From positions 1 to 59,166 of the IMG/VR virus record IMGVR_UViG_3300046516_000810: DNA of 59,166 nucleotides, one strand, 5' to 3'. This stretch comes from a virus. A program made the translations under genes and the position numbers. Under the pieces are notes generated by a model. That model searched no databases and was not told where the DNA came from. It saw only the letters and a program-made list of their open reading frames with translations. Positions 30,785 through 40,106 of this stretch are shown piece by piece (position 1 is the first letter of the stretch; each line of letters begins with the position of its first letter).

Positions 30785-31890
30785 CCGTAACTCACATTCC
30801 ACCAACCCGTGGTGTAGAGTTGCAGTTGCCGCATGCGCCCGGTGATCACGTTTTGCGCGAACATGGCCAACCCACTTACGACCCCGCCGTTGTACGGTTC
30901 GGCCACCGTCCCGAACTGAAAATTGTAGTCCCCCAGATAGACGTAGCGCGCATTGTTGACGTAAGGCGCGAGATTTGGCGCTGCCGGGATCGAGGCAAAA
31001 TCCTTCGTCGTCCAAATCTTGTACTGAACGCCAGCGCCGAGTGACCAGCCGCCAACGTAGAGATTGCCGTCTTGCGCCAAGCCGAAGTTGCAAGCAAACA
31101 TGCCGGGCCGATGGAACGTCATAAAGGCTTCGTTGCCGCCGCCCGCGCCATAGACCATCAACGCTTGCGAGCCATTGCCGCTGTTGATGCCGGGCGACGA
31201 GCCGACAGTGCTCAACAACCCGGTCAACGAATCGCCGGCCTTGTTGAGCGGCTGGTAGTTGAAATCGTTCGTGCCCCACAGACGACCGTTGGAGGAAGTG
31301 ACCGATCCGCCATTGAAGTTGTAATTGGTGCCGTCGAAAAAGAGATACCGAGAGCCAGAATTACCGAATTGAATCAAACCTGTGCTGGGAGCGCCGAGTC
31401 TCTGAGAACCGAGATCGCCGTTGACGGTCAGCGATCCGTTCATCGTGTCGCCAGACTTGCTGACGGCGTTGATGTTGGCGCGCCCCTGGTCTTGCTGCGG
31501 CGTCGTCAAGCCCTGCGTGATGTCGTAGCGGATCGCACCGGTGATGCCGATCGCCTGCCACATCGTATTGACGCGGCCGTAGATGGCTCCGTCCACCGGC
31601 GCTTCTGGAATGCCGCCGGCCGGTCCAATGGGGCCGGGCGCACCTGTCGGCCCCGGCGGCCCCGGCGTGCTTGGTCCCGCCGGTCCTTGCTGCCCAGGAG
31701 GCCCACCCGGTCCTTGCGAGCCGACCAAGCCGGGAGGCCCGACCGGCCCCATTGGTCCCATCGGTCCCGGCTCGCCCTGCGGCCCGGCGGGACCAACCAG
31801 CGGCACCGTCAGCGAGGTGTCGCTTGGCGTGTACGCTTGCAGCGTGATGCGCGGTGTTCCGCTGCCAAGCTCGAATAGCGGCTCTGCCAT
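30781..31890 (-). CDS. Collagen-like tail fibre, 369 aa
   Basis: The fibre begins with an attachment region ([26 protein letters not shown]), then G-X-Y repeats (residues 33-93, sharing [16 protein letters not shown] with the downstream fibre), then a beta-rich shaft with repeated D-G turns and a tip ([13 protein letters not shown]..., [12 protein letters not shown]). TAATG couples it to the upstream gene. Confidence 0.7.
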   Translation of the reverse strand: MAEPLFELGSGTPRITLQAYTPSDTSLTVPLVGPAGPQGEPGPMGPMGPVGPPGLVGSQGPGGPPGQQGPAGPSTPGPPGPTGAPGPIGPAGGIPEAPVDGAIYGRVNTMWQAIGITGAIRYDITQGLTTPQQDQGRANINAVSKSGDTMNGSLTVNGDLGSQRLGAPSTGLIQFGNSGSRYLFFDGTNYNFNGGSVTSSNGRLWGTNDFNYQPLNKAGDSLTGLLSTVGSSPGINSGNGSQALMVYGAGGGNEAFMTFHRPGMFACNFGLAQDGNLYVGGWSLGAGVQYKIWTTKDFASIPAAPNLAPYVNNARYVYLGDYNFQFGTVAEPYNGGVVSGLAMFAQNVITGRMRQLQLYTTGWWNVSYG

Positions 31891-32267
31891 TAGCGTGTCG
31901 TCCCTTCAACAACGACTGCCACACCTTCCCACATGCGCTCCTGATAACCGTTCGGCATCAGGCGGACCATGTCAGCGAAATACTGCCCGGCTTCGAGGTT
32001 CGATAGCAGGTTACGGACAATCACGATTTGAAACAGCCCGTTCGGCGCGTCCGTGAGCATGATCCCGCCGTCCGGCGAGAACACCGACACCAGGGCTTCG
32101 TGATCGATTTCCTGCCTGCGCAAGGCGAGTTTCAACGTCGATCCGGTCAGGTCAATTGGAGCGATCACCGTGCCGGTGCCGTCAATCATCTGATACAGAA
32201 ATGGAACGACCCAATCCTCGTTCTTGGATACGTTCATTTGACCGGTGTAGTAGGAAGGGCCAGCCAT
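31890..32267 (-). CDS. Small tail protein, 125 aa
   Basis: ATG 32267 lies one base after the previous stop. [21 protein letters not shown]... and [32 protein letters not shown] have the pattern of small beta-sandwich phage tail proteins that precede collagen-like fibres. Probably a baseplate or fibre adaptor. Confidence 0.55.
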   Translation of the reverse strand: MAGPSYYTGQMNVSKNEDWVVPFLYQMIDGTGTVIAPIDLTGSTLKLALRRQEIDHEALVSVFSPDGGIMLTDAPNGLFQIVIVRNLLSNLEAGQYFADMVRLMPNGYQERMWEGVAVVVEGTTR

Positions 32268-32268
32268 G

Positions 32269-32838
32269 TCATGCCTTCTTGTATCGCAGCGTCTTCGACC
32301 GCAATCCAGCGAAGCGTGCCTCGACATCATCGTAGGTTAGGATCGTTGGCGTCGCGCCCGTAAGATCGGCAAGGCATTCCGCCTCGACCGTCCGGCATTG
32401 CTGCGCCAGTGCTACCATTTGATTGTTCAAAGTGATGGCGTCCTGCGCCGTCATTTGATAGGCGACACCGTCCTGCGTGAAGGAGATGGTGTCTGTCGGC
32501 GCGAGGGTCGCCGCATACTGCGCGAGATTTGCGATCAGCGTTTGGCTGACGCGGTCCGTATTTGCCGGGATACTTCCGTAGGCTATTCCGGCCGTCACGG
32601 TTTCCCAGCGCACCTGACCGGCATAGCCCATCAACAATTCCGGTGTTTCGACCGGTTGTCCGTATGGCCGGGTGTCCCTCTCTGGAAACACCGGAGCCGT
32701 ACCCACGCGCGGCAATTCCCCCATCGATGGGTCATACGGAATGACGCGCACACCGCTCCCGTACACCGAAGATGGGATGTTCAGCGCGCTGTCGTGAGAG
32801 CCGACAACGACTCCGTTCAAACAATAAATCAGCTTCAT
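32269..32838 (-). CDS. DUF4376-like tail fibre-associated protein, 189 aa
   Basis: The C-terminal half (TDRVSQTLIANLAQYA..., SFTQDGVAYQMTAQDAITLNNQMVALAQQCRTVEAEC) resembles DUF4376-type helical domains attached to phage fibres. The N-terminus is a beta-rich module (MKLIYCLNGVVVGSHDSAL). No chaperone motif is evident. Confidence 0.5.
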   Translation of the reverse strand: MKLIYCLNGVVVGSHDSALNIPSSVYGSGVRVIPYDPSMGELPRVGTAPVFPERDTRPYGQPVETPELLMGYAGQVRWETVTAGIAYGSIPANTDRVSQTLIANLAQYAATLAPTDTISFTQDGVAYQMTAQDAITLNNQMVALAQQCRTVEAECLADLTGATPTILTYDDVEARFAGLRSKTLRYKKA

Positions 32839-32853
32839 TTGAGTCCGCCCTCT

Positions 32854-34245
32854 CTACCAACCGACATTGATCATTGAGTTGTTGTTGCCAGTGGTTCCGA
32901 ATGCCGGGCTGCATGGCGTGGCGTTCGCATAGGAGCCCCAGAGCTGGACGCCGGCATTGTTGGCTGCGTAGATTGCGCCCGCAACATTGGCGTTCGCACC
33001 GGAGCCGAAATCGATGTTCGCTGAGATGTTCGACATCTCTAGCCAGAGCCCGTAGCCTCCGTTGCGGAAACAATGCGACGGGCCGCCCGTGTAAGCACCG
33101 TTTATCATCGGTGCGGCGAGATAGCCGGTCGAGGACAGATAGCACTGGACGCCCTGGCCACCATTTGCGTTGCAGAATATACCGCCGTCCCATTGCGTGC
33201 CGGCGCGTGGCCAGAGGTACATACCGCCGGTGTCATTGCCGAGAGCGATCAGGTTCGAATTTGAAGTGATGAAGCCGCCATTCGTCAAGGCGAGTCCGCT
33301 TTGGTTGTAGATAGCGATCAGCGGTGAATTGAAATTAAAATCACCCGCTTCCCCTTCGATCGCTATGCCGGCACCGACATCGAACTGAAAGCCGCAGCCG
33401 CCCCTCCAGTTGACGGCCGCAAGACCATCATAGGCCCACGGACTCGGCCCCATAATCGATCTCGGCATACAATTCAAATAGCCACTACAGTTGAAAAGAA
33501 AGCCGGTCCCTTGCGATGGGTTGCCGTCGCTGGTCAACAATATCCCGTCGAGATGCATCAACGATAGACCAATAATCTGGAAGCCGGCGGCGGGAAACGA
33601 GGCTGTCGTGAGAGCGCCGCCCGAAAAATGCAATTCAGTAGCAAACTTGCTTCTCAGAACAGCGAGATTTGTCGCCATGTCGGTATTCCGCTGAACGGCC
33701 GACGATCCGTTCCACGCGTAGCCGGCATCCGATCGCGGCACTGGCGCCAGCAATGGCGCACCGAAAATCGAGATGCGATCATTGTTTGGATGCGAAGCAA
33801 TAATTCCCTTGGTGTAGACGTACTGTTGAGCCTGCGCGGACCCGGACGCAGCGCCCGCCAATTGCAGGATGACATGCCCTGTCGGCGTAATCTTGTATTT
33901 CCCGAGATAGGCGAACGCTGCATTCAAGTCGGCAAAATCAGCGCCCGAGCCGTGAACCTTGAACGTCACTTCCGTTGTGATCAAAAACTGCCAATTGGTG
34001 ATGTAGCCTTCGATCGCCTTGCGGAGCTGGGAAAGATCGGTGTTCGCCGGGACCGCGCACGGCACCCCGGCAAAGTCCGAATAGCCGCGCACGTTCGCGC
34101 GTGTGATGACCTCGACCACCTCGCGCTGGTCGTATTCAATCGATGCTGCTGGGACAATCGAACCTTGAATGCCAGCAGCAGGATTGCCGTCGATGTAGGG
34201 CGCATTCGTATTTGCGGGCTGGTCGAGCGGCTGATTGTATAGCAT
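32854..34245 (-). CDS. Putative tail fibre/spike protein, 463 aa
   Basis: ATG 34245 has GGAG upstream. LKAIEGYITNWQFL-like and VTFKVHGSGADFADLNAAFAYLGKYKITPTGHVILQLAGA (about residues 85-135) look like a beta-helix-capping module. The rest is strand-rich with many N/G turns and a repeat-like end (GAIYAANNAGVQLWG). It is a likely baseplate-attached fibre. Confidence 0.6.
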   Translation of the reverse strand: MLYNQPLDQPANTNAPYIDGNPAAGIQGSIVPAASIEYDQREVVEVITRANVRGYSDFAGVPCAVPANTDLSQLRKAIEGYITNWQFLITTEVTFKVHGSGADFADLNAAFAYLGKYKITPTGHVILQLAGAASGSAQAQQYVYTKGIIASHPNNDRISIFGAPLLAPVPRSDAGYAWNGSSAVQRNTDMATNLAVLRSKFATELHFSGGALTTASFPAAGFQIIGLSLMHLDGILLTSDGNPSQGTGFLFNCSGYLNCMPRSIMGPSPWAYDGLAAVNWRGGCGFQFDVGAGIAIEGEAGDFNFNSPLIAIYNQSGLALTNGGFITSNSNLIALGNDTGGMYLWPRAGTQWDGGIFCNANGGQGVQCYLSSTGYLAAPMINGAYTGGPSHCFRNGGYGLWLEMSNISANIDFGSGANANVAGAIYAANNAGVQLWGSYANATPCSPAFGTTGNNNSMINVGW

Positions 34246-34249
34246 GGGA

Positions 34250-34954
34250 TCAAGCTCCGTAGGTGTATGGCGGGACTTCGTCCCATTCGGTCGCGATGCT
34301 GAACGACCATGTTCCTGTCTGCGGTACTGTCGCCTGAATGATGAAGCCCTCCTGCTTCGCCACCCACAGCGGCATCTCGCCTTGCGCCTTCTCAAACAGC
34401 TTCATCATCCCGGTGGTGATTGGCGTGTAGACGTTGCCGCCGACCCCCGCCACCCATCGTTCGGTCGCGCCCGGCCCCGGATCGGCTGTGTACGTTCCGC
34501 CGGTCAGCGCCGCCGTCTGCGCGTAAACGATGTTGGCCTGCGAAGACCCCATCGTGGTCCGTAGTTTCGCGCTGTTTCCGGCAAGGTTCGCCTGCGCGCC
34601 ACCCGACAATTGCGTCACGAAGGCGCGCGCCGTCACCATGTCGAATTCCGCTATGCCCGGCGTGAAACCGACATCCATGCTCCATGCCGATATGCGAATG
34701 CGCCGGATCAAGGCGACTGCCGTAACCGATGGCCACTGGAACGAGTAGATCGGCGCGGCGGCACCGATGTTCGCCACCATCGTCCCGCTCTTGCTGGCGC
34801 GATGAAACGACCCGCCGCCGAGAAAATCGACAGGAGCGGCGGTCGCGAAGATCAGCGAGCGCACAAGCGACCCGTCCGCGGCTGCGGAAATATCCCGCAT
34901 CCTGATCGTGAACAGATCACCCAAGCCGTCTTTGATTTGCTTGTTGTCCGGCAT
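34250..34954 (-). CDS. Hypothetical baseplate-proximal protein, 234 aa
   Basis: It abuts the Mu gp48-like gene (TAGATG). The sequence (LFTIRMRDISAAADGSLVRSLIFATAAP..., AEFDMVTARAFVTQLSGG, WSFSIATEWDEVPPYTY) suggests an all-beta structural protein. It is in the position of the fibre-attachment or baseplate-rim genes in Mu-like phages. Confidence 0.5.
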   Translation of the reverse strand: MPDNKQIKDGLGDLFTIRMRDISAAADGSLVRSLIFATAAPVDFLGGGSFHRASKSGTMVANIGAAAPIYSFQWPSVTAVALIRRIRISAWSMDVGFTPGIAEFDMVTARAFVTQLSGGAQANLAGNSAKLRTTMGSSQANIVYAQTAALTGGTYTADPGPGATERWVAGVGGNVYTPITTGMMKLFEKAQGEMPLWVAKQEGFIIQATVPQTGTWSFSIATEWDEVPPYTYGA

Positions 34955-35680
34955 CTACATCATCCCGAGTGCGAGGTATTGCGAGTTGAACGACTGCGTA
35001 AAGTCCAGCGCTTCAAGCGGCGAGTAATCGAACACGATGTCGGTGTGCGCCGGCTTCAATTCATCCAGGATACATTCCAGATCGTCGGCAAGTCCGATGC
35101 GCAACAGACGGTCGATGCCGCACTGGCTCGAATTGCAATGGAAGTAGGTGAGCTTCGTCGCGCTGACGTGAACCGTCCAGTAGTAGCGCATTTCGGGCGG
35201 ACCAAGCCGCCAGCGATAATCATCCGGCGGTGTCTTGTTGTCCAAGCCGCGCGTGTCGCCCACCAGCGAAACGCCGGTCATGTAGGGCGCGTATTCCGTG
35301 ATCGTTATTTCGTAGCCGTACTGCTTGGCAACGTCGATGAAATACTGGCGGGACTGCCCGCCGATGCTCGTCATCTTCGTCACCAGGGCTTGCCGCCGCT
35401 CGTCCAGGCTGGTCGGCGGGTCTTTCATGCAGGGATCGGGCAGGCCCCAATTGCGTTCCCAATCCGGCAACAATTCCGTTGTGGTGCGCGGATCGCTTTC
35501 GATCTCCAGCAATTGCGAGGCGCGGCCCTCGATGTTGCCCCAGATGCCGGTCAAGCCGCGCACCGTTTTCATCAGCACGCTGTCGTAGTCGCGCGGCCAC
35601 GCCTGCCCGAGCGGAAGCAATTGCTGCATGGCTTCAGCGTAGTCCTCGCCCGAGCGCGTGATGTGCTTATCAGGCGACAT
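34955..35680 (-). CDS. Mu gp48-like baseplate protein (DUF2313), 241 aa
   Basis: YAEAMQQLLPLGQAWPRDYDS at the N-terminus, ELLPDWERNWGLPDPCM and FDYSPLEALDFTQSFNSQYLAL are hallmarks of the Mu gp48/YmfQ family. In Mu-like phages the protein joins baseplate wedge and fibres. It overlaps the baseplate J gene by 11 bases. Confidence 0.75.
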   Translation of the reverse strand: MSPDKHITRSGEDYAEAMQQLLPLGQAWPRDYDSVLMKTVRGLTGIWGNIEGRASQLLEIESDPRTTTELLPDWERNWGLPDPCMKDPPTSLDERRQALVTKMTSIGGQSRQYFIDVAKQYGYEITITEYAPYMTGVSLVGDTRGLDNKTPPDDYRWRLGPPEMRYYWTVHVSATKLTYFHCNSSQCGIDRLLRIGLADDLECILDELKPAHTDIVFDYSPLEALDFTQSFNSQYLALGMM

Positions 35681-36746
35681 AGAGGATCGTTCCCAAAGTC
35701 GGCATGTAGCCTGGTCCCGGCATTACGGCGGTTGTGAACGTCAGCTCGTGATCGATTTCGCCTATTGCTTGACTGATCGCCTCGTCCACCCAGGACCGGT
35801 ACATGGTCTGGCCCGGCTGCGAGCGCACGAACTCCATTTTTGCCAATGACGCCTCGATGTTTCCGCGAACAGTCGGCGTATCCTGAGACAACTTGTTGAT
35901 CGTCACATCGTAGAAATAAAGCAGCGGGGCCATGACGAAACAGTCTTTGACGGTGACCGGCCGCACGCTGTCGATGTAGTCGCTCACGGTCTGCACATCC
36001 GCCGGTGTTGGCAGCCCGTAATTGTCCGGGTACAAATCATCCATGAGGAACCGCAACGTCATAGTTCCGATGCCCATCTCCGACTCTGCCCACGCGCGCG
36101 TGACACCGGGCACGGCTTTCGCCCAGCGCACGTAATCCTGTTGGTTGCCGCCCATCGGAGGCTCTTGAATGCGGAACAGAATGCGCTCGCGAAGCTGCTC
36201 ATCGGTTTCGGTGTCTACACCCCCGCTCATGTCGCTGATCAGGATCGCGCTATCGATGCCATCGACGGCTGGCGAGGGCGTCATTGCATCGCCCTCGGGC
36301 AGGTTCCCGATCACACCGGCCGTCAAGCAAATGGCATCGGATGTCCCTTGCCCCAGCTCATCGATCGTTGCGGAACTGGTCGTCTGGTACGGCACGCCAT
36401 TGCCGCCCGTGATCAGGGTGCCGACCGGGACTGGCGATGCGAACGTGCCGAGAAATTGAACCGTGCCGGAAGCGTAGGTGGCGACCTTGCGTCCCTTCGA
36501 GCCGTCCGAATTTGTCAGCCAGATTATGCCGAACCGGTCCAGCCACTCCCGTTCGGCGGTGTCCGGCATCAACTGCTTTGCCAGCCAATCAAGATACAGA
36601 TAGGCGAGGTTCGCGAGTCCCGACATCGCATCGCTCATAATGCGAAGCACGGAATTTGGAATCATCACCTTCGCGCCCAACTGCGCGAGCACGTAGTCGC
36701 GCGAAAGGCGGCGTATGTCGCGAAGCGTTGGCGTCGTCCAGGGCAT
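35670..36746 (-). CDS. Baseplate J-like protein (Mu gp47), 358 aa
   Basis: LAYLYLDWLAKQLMPDTAEREWLDRFGIIW, then YQTTSSATIDELGQGTSDAICLTAGVIGNLPEGDAM, then GVDTETDEQLRERILFRIQEPPMGGNQQDYVRWA are the classic Baseplate_J signature. It forms the baseplate wedge. Confidence 0.85.
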   Translation of the reverse strand: MPWTTPTLRDIRRLSRDYVLAQLGAKVMIPNSVLRIMSDAMSGLANLAYLYLDWLAKQLMPDTAEREWLDRFGIIWLTNSDGSKGRKVATYASGTVQFLGTFASPVPVGTLITGGNGVPYQTTSSATIDELGQGTSDAICLTAGVIGNLPEGDAMTPSPAVDGIDSAILISDMSGGVDTETDEQLRERILFRIQEPPMGGNQQDYVRWAKAVPGVTRAWAESEMGIGTMTLRFLMDDLYPDNYGLPTPADVQTVSDYIDSVRPVTVKDCFVMAPLLYFYDVTINKLSQDTPTVRGNIEASLAKMEFVRSQPGQTMYRSWVDEAISQAIGEIDHELTFTTAVMPGPGYMPTLGTILYVA

Positions 36747-36750
36747 CTAC

Positions 36751-37260
36751 TTATCTGCCTCGCTTCAAGTCGTCCCAAAGCTCCGAATACAACAACTCCA
36801 CCGGCGGGCTCGGCCCACGATAGATGGTCACCCCGATGTCGATGCGATCCGTGTTTCTCTGTCCCGAGGTCACCTCGATGCGGGATGCCACACGCCGCTG
36901 CACGAAGGGTGCCATTGCGGCGCGCGTCCAGCCGTCCGCCCGCGTCAATGTCGCGCCCTCGCGCGCGCTCGAATCGGTGAGCTTGGCGCGCGACAACAGC
37001 CACAACAGGCACCCGACCGGCCAGCCCTGCCAGATCAAATCGGCGTCCATGTCGCCCCACCATCCGCGCCTGTCGGTGTCGTCGGGGTCGGGCAATTCCG
37101 CTCCGGGCGGCGCCAGCGCATCGGTGCCGAGCGCGACGATGACGGCCGATTGCAGGTCGTAACCGTCAGCGACCAGATTTTGGTCCGTCAGGAGCCAATC
37201 GAGCTGCACGGCATAAGCCGGGAAGTCGAGCTGCTGGAGGAAGCGGACATCGCTGCTCAT
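36751..37260 (-). CDS. Mu gp46-like baseplate protein, 169 aa
   Basis: SDVRFLQQLDFPAYAVQLDWLLTDQNLVADGYDLQSAVIVALGTDALA and RRGWWGDMDADLIWQ match the gp46 family of Mu-like phages (W..LW...GDMD). ATG 37260 overlaps the gp45 stop (ATGA). It connects the tail tip and baseplate wedge. Confidence 0.75.
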   Translation of the reverse strand: MSSDVRFLQQLDFPAYAVQLDWLLTDQNLVADGYDLQSAVIVALGTDALAPPGAELPDPDDTDRRGWWGDMDADLIWQGWPVGCLLWLLSRAKLTDSSAREGATLTRADGWTRAAMAPFVQRRVASRIEVTSGQRNTDRIDIGVTIYRGPSPPVELLYSELWDDLKRGR

Positions 37261-38192
37261 GGCCGCTCGTCCTGCGATGTCGGCGGTCCAGGCTTCGGCG
37301 CGTTGACCAGCACGGCATCGCTGCCGTTCGGATCGGTCGTCATGCCGAGCCCTTGATTGACGCCGTAGACCGGATGCGATGCGCTCTCGGTGCCGAGCTT
37401 CACCTTGCCGATGAAGCACCACGTCTTGCTCTGCTTGTCGTAGTAGCCCACCACGTCATCGCCAGATCGGAACTCGATGCGCTTCTTGGTGACGCGCATT
37501 TCGTTGTTCACCGTCTCGCCTTCGTGTTTGTAGTCCTGCTTGCTCTTGCTTTGCTGGCCGCCAGCCGCCGCCTGTTCAGTGATCTCGATCGTGCGGCTAC
37601 TGCTCCCGCCGCTTCCACCACCGCTTCCACCGCCACCGCTGGCGCCAACCTTGCCGCGCTGCTGCTTCTGCTTTTCGACATGGCGGATCGACACCATGCG
37701 TTCCGTGCTCTGACTGCTGCTGCCGCCGCTCGCGTCCTTGCCGCCGCCGCTCTGCTGGCTCTGGTCGCCATCCAGCGACAGCAAGAACAGCCCGGTTCGC
37801 CGCAACAATGTCATTTGGCCGATGTCGTCATATTGCGCGTTCTCCCCCGGCTTCAGCCCCATTGGACGATGCCTGCGATCATCGACCGCGATGACCACCG
37901 GATGATTGCGCTGGCCTCCGATGAATGCGGCAATCGCCTCGGCGGCAGGCCCCTTTATCTGGTCGCCACCGCTTCCGCCGCCGCCTTGACCTTTCTGCTG
38001 CTCATCTCGCGGCAGCGGCGTCGAGGTAAACCCGAAATGCTGGACGCGCTCCACTATGCTGCGCACGTCCGAGAGCATCCCATCAACGTGCAATTCCTGC
38101 ATCATCGGGTCGTCGTTCGATTTGTTGAGCGTCAGGCGAACGAACTGGTGCATGACCCGACCGGAGATTTCCATCAGGCTGTTTCTATTCAT
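37257..38192 (-). CDS. Mu gp45-like spike/baseplate assembly protein, 311 aa
   Basis: Residues 1-150 (RVQHFGFTSTPLPRDEQQKGQ, AFIGGQRNHPVVIAVDDRRHRPMGLKPGENAQYDDIGQM) are gp45/gpV-like OB-fold. A Gly/Ser/Gln-rich low-complexity part (residues about 145-225) is inserted, then a beta-helical end (VNNEMRVTKKRIEFRSGDDVVGYYDKQSKTWCFIGKV). It forms the membrane-piercing spike. The central linker is unusual for this family. Confidence 0.75.
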   Translation of the reverse strand: MNRNSLMEISGRVMHQFVRLTLNKSNDDPMMQELHVDGMLSDVRSIVERVQHFGFTSTPLPRDEQQKGQGGGGSGGDQIKGPAAEAIAAFIGGQRNHPVVIAVDDRRHRPMGLKPGENAQYDDIGQMTLLRRTGLFLLSLDGDQSQQSGGGKDASGGSSSQSTERMVSIRHVEKQKQQRGKVGASGGGGSGGGSGGSSSRTIEITEQAAAGGQQSKSKQDYKHEGETVNNEMRVTKKRIEFRSGDDVVGYYDKQSKTWCFIGKVKLGTESASHPVYGVNQGLGMTTDPNGSDAVLVNAPKPGPPTSQDERP

Positions 38193-39433
38193 GGCGATTG
38201 ATTTTCCTGTTGTAGGTCCGGCAGATTAGGGACGGTGAAATTCCGATAGTTGAAGCGTCCATTCATGTGGATCGGCTTTACCAGCGTCATCGTCGTTGTG
38301 CTGCCTGCATCGCTCTGCTCATAGACGCAGACCGCGCAGCCAAGAATGTCATCGAGAATCAGGGACGGGGAATAGATGTAGTAGTACTCGCCGGCACGCC
38401 ATATCTCGCTGCTTGTGTTTTCATCCTTGAACCAGCCCTGCACCGTGATCTGGGCTTCGATCTTGCTGCCCTCAGTGAACACCCGCTCCATCTGGGCGCG
38501 GCGTTGCAGACCGTGCATATCCTGCTCCGCGACATCGTTCACCGCCACGATCACGCGGTTGCGGGTCGATGTCCCTTCGAGGAACACCATCTGCTTGTTC
38601 ATCGGGTCGCCATTGTTGTCGTCGCTGCCGTACCCTTGCCCCACAGCAAAAATCTGCTTGTAGACATTCGGGTCGCGAATGACGCAATTGGCTCGCAAGA
38701 TATTGCCGCTCTCGATCAGATCGCCGGTCGAGGTCGCTTGATTTTCCCCAATTGCCAGCAAGGCTCCATAGGGATCAGAACCGATGACGATGTTGCGCGG
38801 GCGGGCGTAACGCTCCAGCACGGTCTGAATCGTCTCCCCCGGAGAAATCCCGATCTTGTCGAACGGCTTGTTGTCTACCTCACCGTACTGCTTGATTTTG
38901 ATACCGAGATGCGCGGTGATCGAGTCCGCGAGCTGCTGCCACGTCTGCCCGTCATGGCCTTCGAGCTTGTCGGGCGGGACCGACGAGTTCGTGAGGTCGA
39001 AGGTCTTGCCGACCCCGATCAGCCGGACGCCGTGTTGCTTGGCGTCGTAGCCGACATGGCGCTCTGTGATGTAGCCGTAGACCGCCGGCACGCCGCCGAC
39101 ATAGACGCGCGCCACATCGCCGGGGACGAATTGCGCCGACTCGATCGACAGCGGGACCGGAACAGCCTCGGAGCATTCAAACTGGAATGTTGGGAACCAC
39201 TCCGTCACCTTCTGTTCGACCCGCACTGTCGTCCAGTTCGTGAACAGCGTTCCGCGCACTTCCAGCGTCACGACCTCCTTGCCGCTCCTGATCCGGGCTG
39301 CCACTTTGTCCTGTTGATACGGATCGGTAACACTCGACGGCAGCTTTGCAACCGGCGGCGCCGTAACCGGCTGATTGCTCGGGGGTGCCGTGCTGGACGG
39401 CGGGTTCGGGGCATCGAGTATTCTTACGACCAT
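38189..39433 (-). CDS. Mu gpP-like baseplate hub protein, 414 aa
   Basis: MVVRILD begins at 39433, one base after the previous stop. WTTVRVEQKVTEWFPTFQFECSEAVPV, ARVYVGGVPAVYGYITERHVGYDAKQHGVRLIGVG and GHDGQTWQQLADSITAHLGIK are the gpD/gpP hub family pattern. It forms the baseplate hub. Confidence 0.8.
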   Translation of the reverse strand: MVVRILDAPNPPSSTAPPSNQPVTAPPVAKLPSSVTDPYQQDKVAARIRSGKEVVTLEVRGTLFTNWTTVRVEQKVTEWFPTFQFECSEAVPVPLSIESAQFVPGDVARVYVGGVPAVYGYITERHVGYDAKQHGVRLIGVGKTFDLTNSSVPPDKLEGHDGQTWQQLADSITAHLGIKIKQYGEVDNKPFDKIGISPGETIQTVLERYARPRNIVIGSDPYGALLAIGENQATSTGDLIESGNILRANCVIRDPNVYKQIFAVGQGYGSDDNNGDPMNKQMVFLEGTSTRNRVIVAVNDVAEQDMHGLQRRAQMERVFTEGSKIEAQITVQGWFKDENTSSEIWRAGEYYYIYSPSLILDDILGCAVCVYEQSDAGSTTTMTLVKPIHMNGRFNYRNFTVPNLPDLQQENQSP

Positions 39434-39434
39434 C

Positions 39435-40106
39435 TCACACCGCCAGCATCTTGCCCGATGCGGGCATGAAAGCGGGATGCACGATACCGTTCTCGGCAAT
39501 CAACTCGGCAAACCGAGTCGGATCGCCATAGGCGCGCTGCGCCATTCGCAGCGCTGGCATCACCGTCGCATAGTCGTAGCTGATGAGGCGCGGCAGCTCG
39601 CGGGCGCGCGTGGCCAAATGCTGAACAACATTTCCATGCAAGCGGATCAGCGCCATATAGGTTGCGCTGTCGAGATCATCTGAGGCCCGTTCCTCGGTTG
39701 CGCTGAACGCCTCATTTATTGCCACCGCCACCGCTTCAACCTGGTCGCGCGATTTGTAGGTTGTCGTTGCTATTATGCGGGCATTCGCGGCCAGCGTTAT
39801 CCGCACGATTGCCTGGACCGTCAAAACCGCTGGCAGGCTGAACGGCGCTTCCGTCAGCGCGGCCTTGCGTACCCGGTCCATCGTCACCAATGTCGCTTGG
39901 CAGAAGCGCGCCAAATCGACGCAAACGGAGAACGCATAGGCAAAGGTTGGCATGTTGATCATGTTCTGATCTGCCACCATCATTCCAACCGCACGACGCA
40001 GCGATGTCCCCACGGTCCCAGACAAGCTGACGGCAGCCGACAGCACTACCGGGCCAATCCGCCGCACGATGCCGAGAACCTCATTTGCTTCGTCGGAGTT
40101 CATCAT
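39435..40106 (-). CDS. gpN-like protein, C-terminal half, 223 aa
   Basis: ATG 40106 overlaps the preceding gene's TGA (ATGATGA). The helical sequence (GIVRRIGPVVLSAAVSLSGTVGTSLRRAVGMMVAD..., SATYMALIRLHGNVVQHLATRARELP) ends with AYGDPTRFAELIAENGIVHPAFMPASG, the C-terminal type found in Mu gpN (DNA circularisation/tail protein). In Mu the two halves are one polypeptide; here they are split. Confidence 0.6.
   Translation of the reverse strand: MMNSDEANEVLGIVRRIGPVVLSAAVSLSGTVGTSLRRAVGMMVADQNMINMPTFAYAFSVCVDLARFCQATLVTMDRVRKAALTEAPFSLPAVLTVQAIVRITLAANARIIATTTYKSRDQVEAVAVAINEAFSATEERASDDLDSATYMALIRLHGNVVQHLATRARELPRLISYDYATVMPALRMAQRAYGDPTRFAELIAENGIVHPAFMPASGKMLAV

Noticed and set aside
37508-37771. 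Ala/Arg-rich 87-codon minus-strand frame inside the spike gene
   Set aside because: It is an alternate-frame shadow of the Gly/Ser/Gln linker of the gp45-like protein.
38267-39469. A 400-codon plus-strand frame
   Set aside because: Antisense to the gpP-like hub gene; a GC-rich shadow frame.
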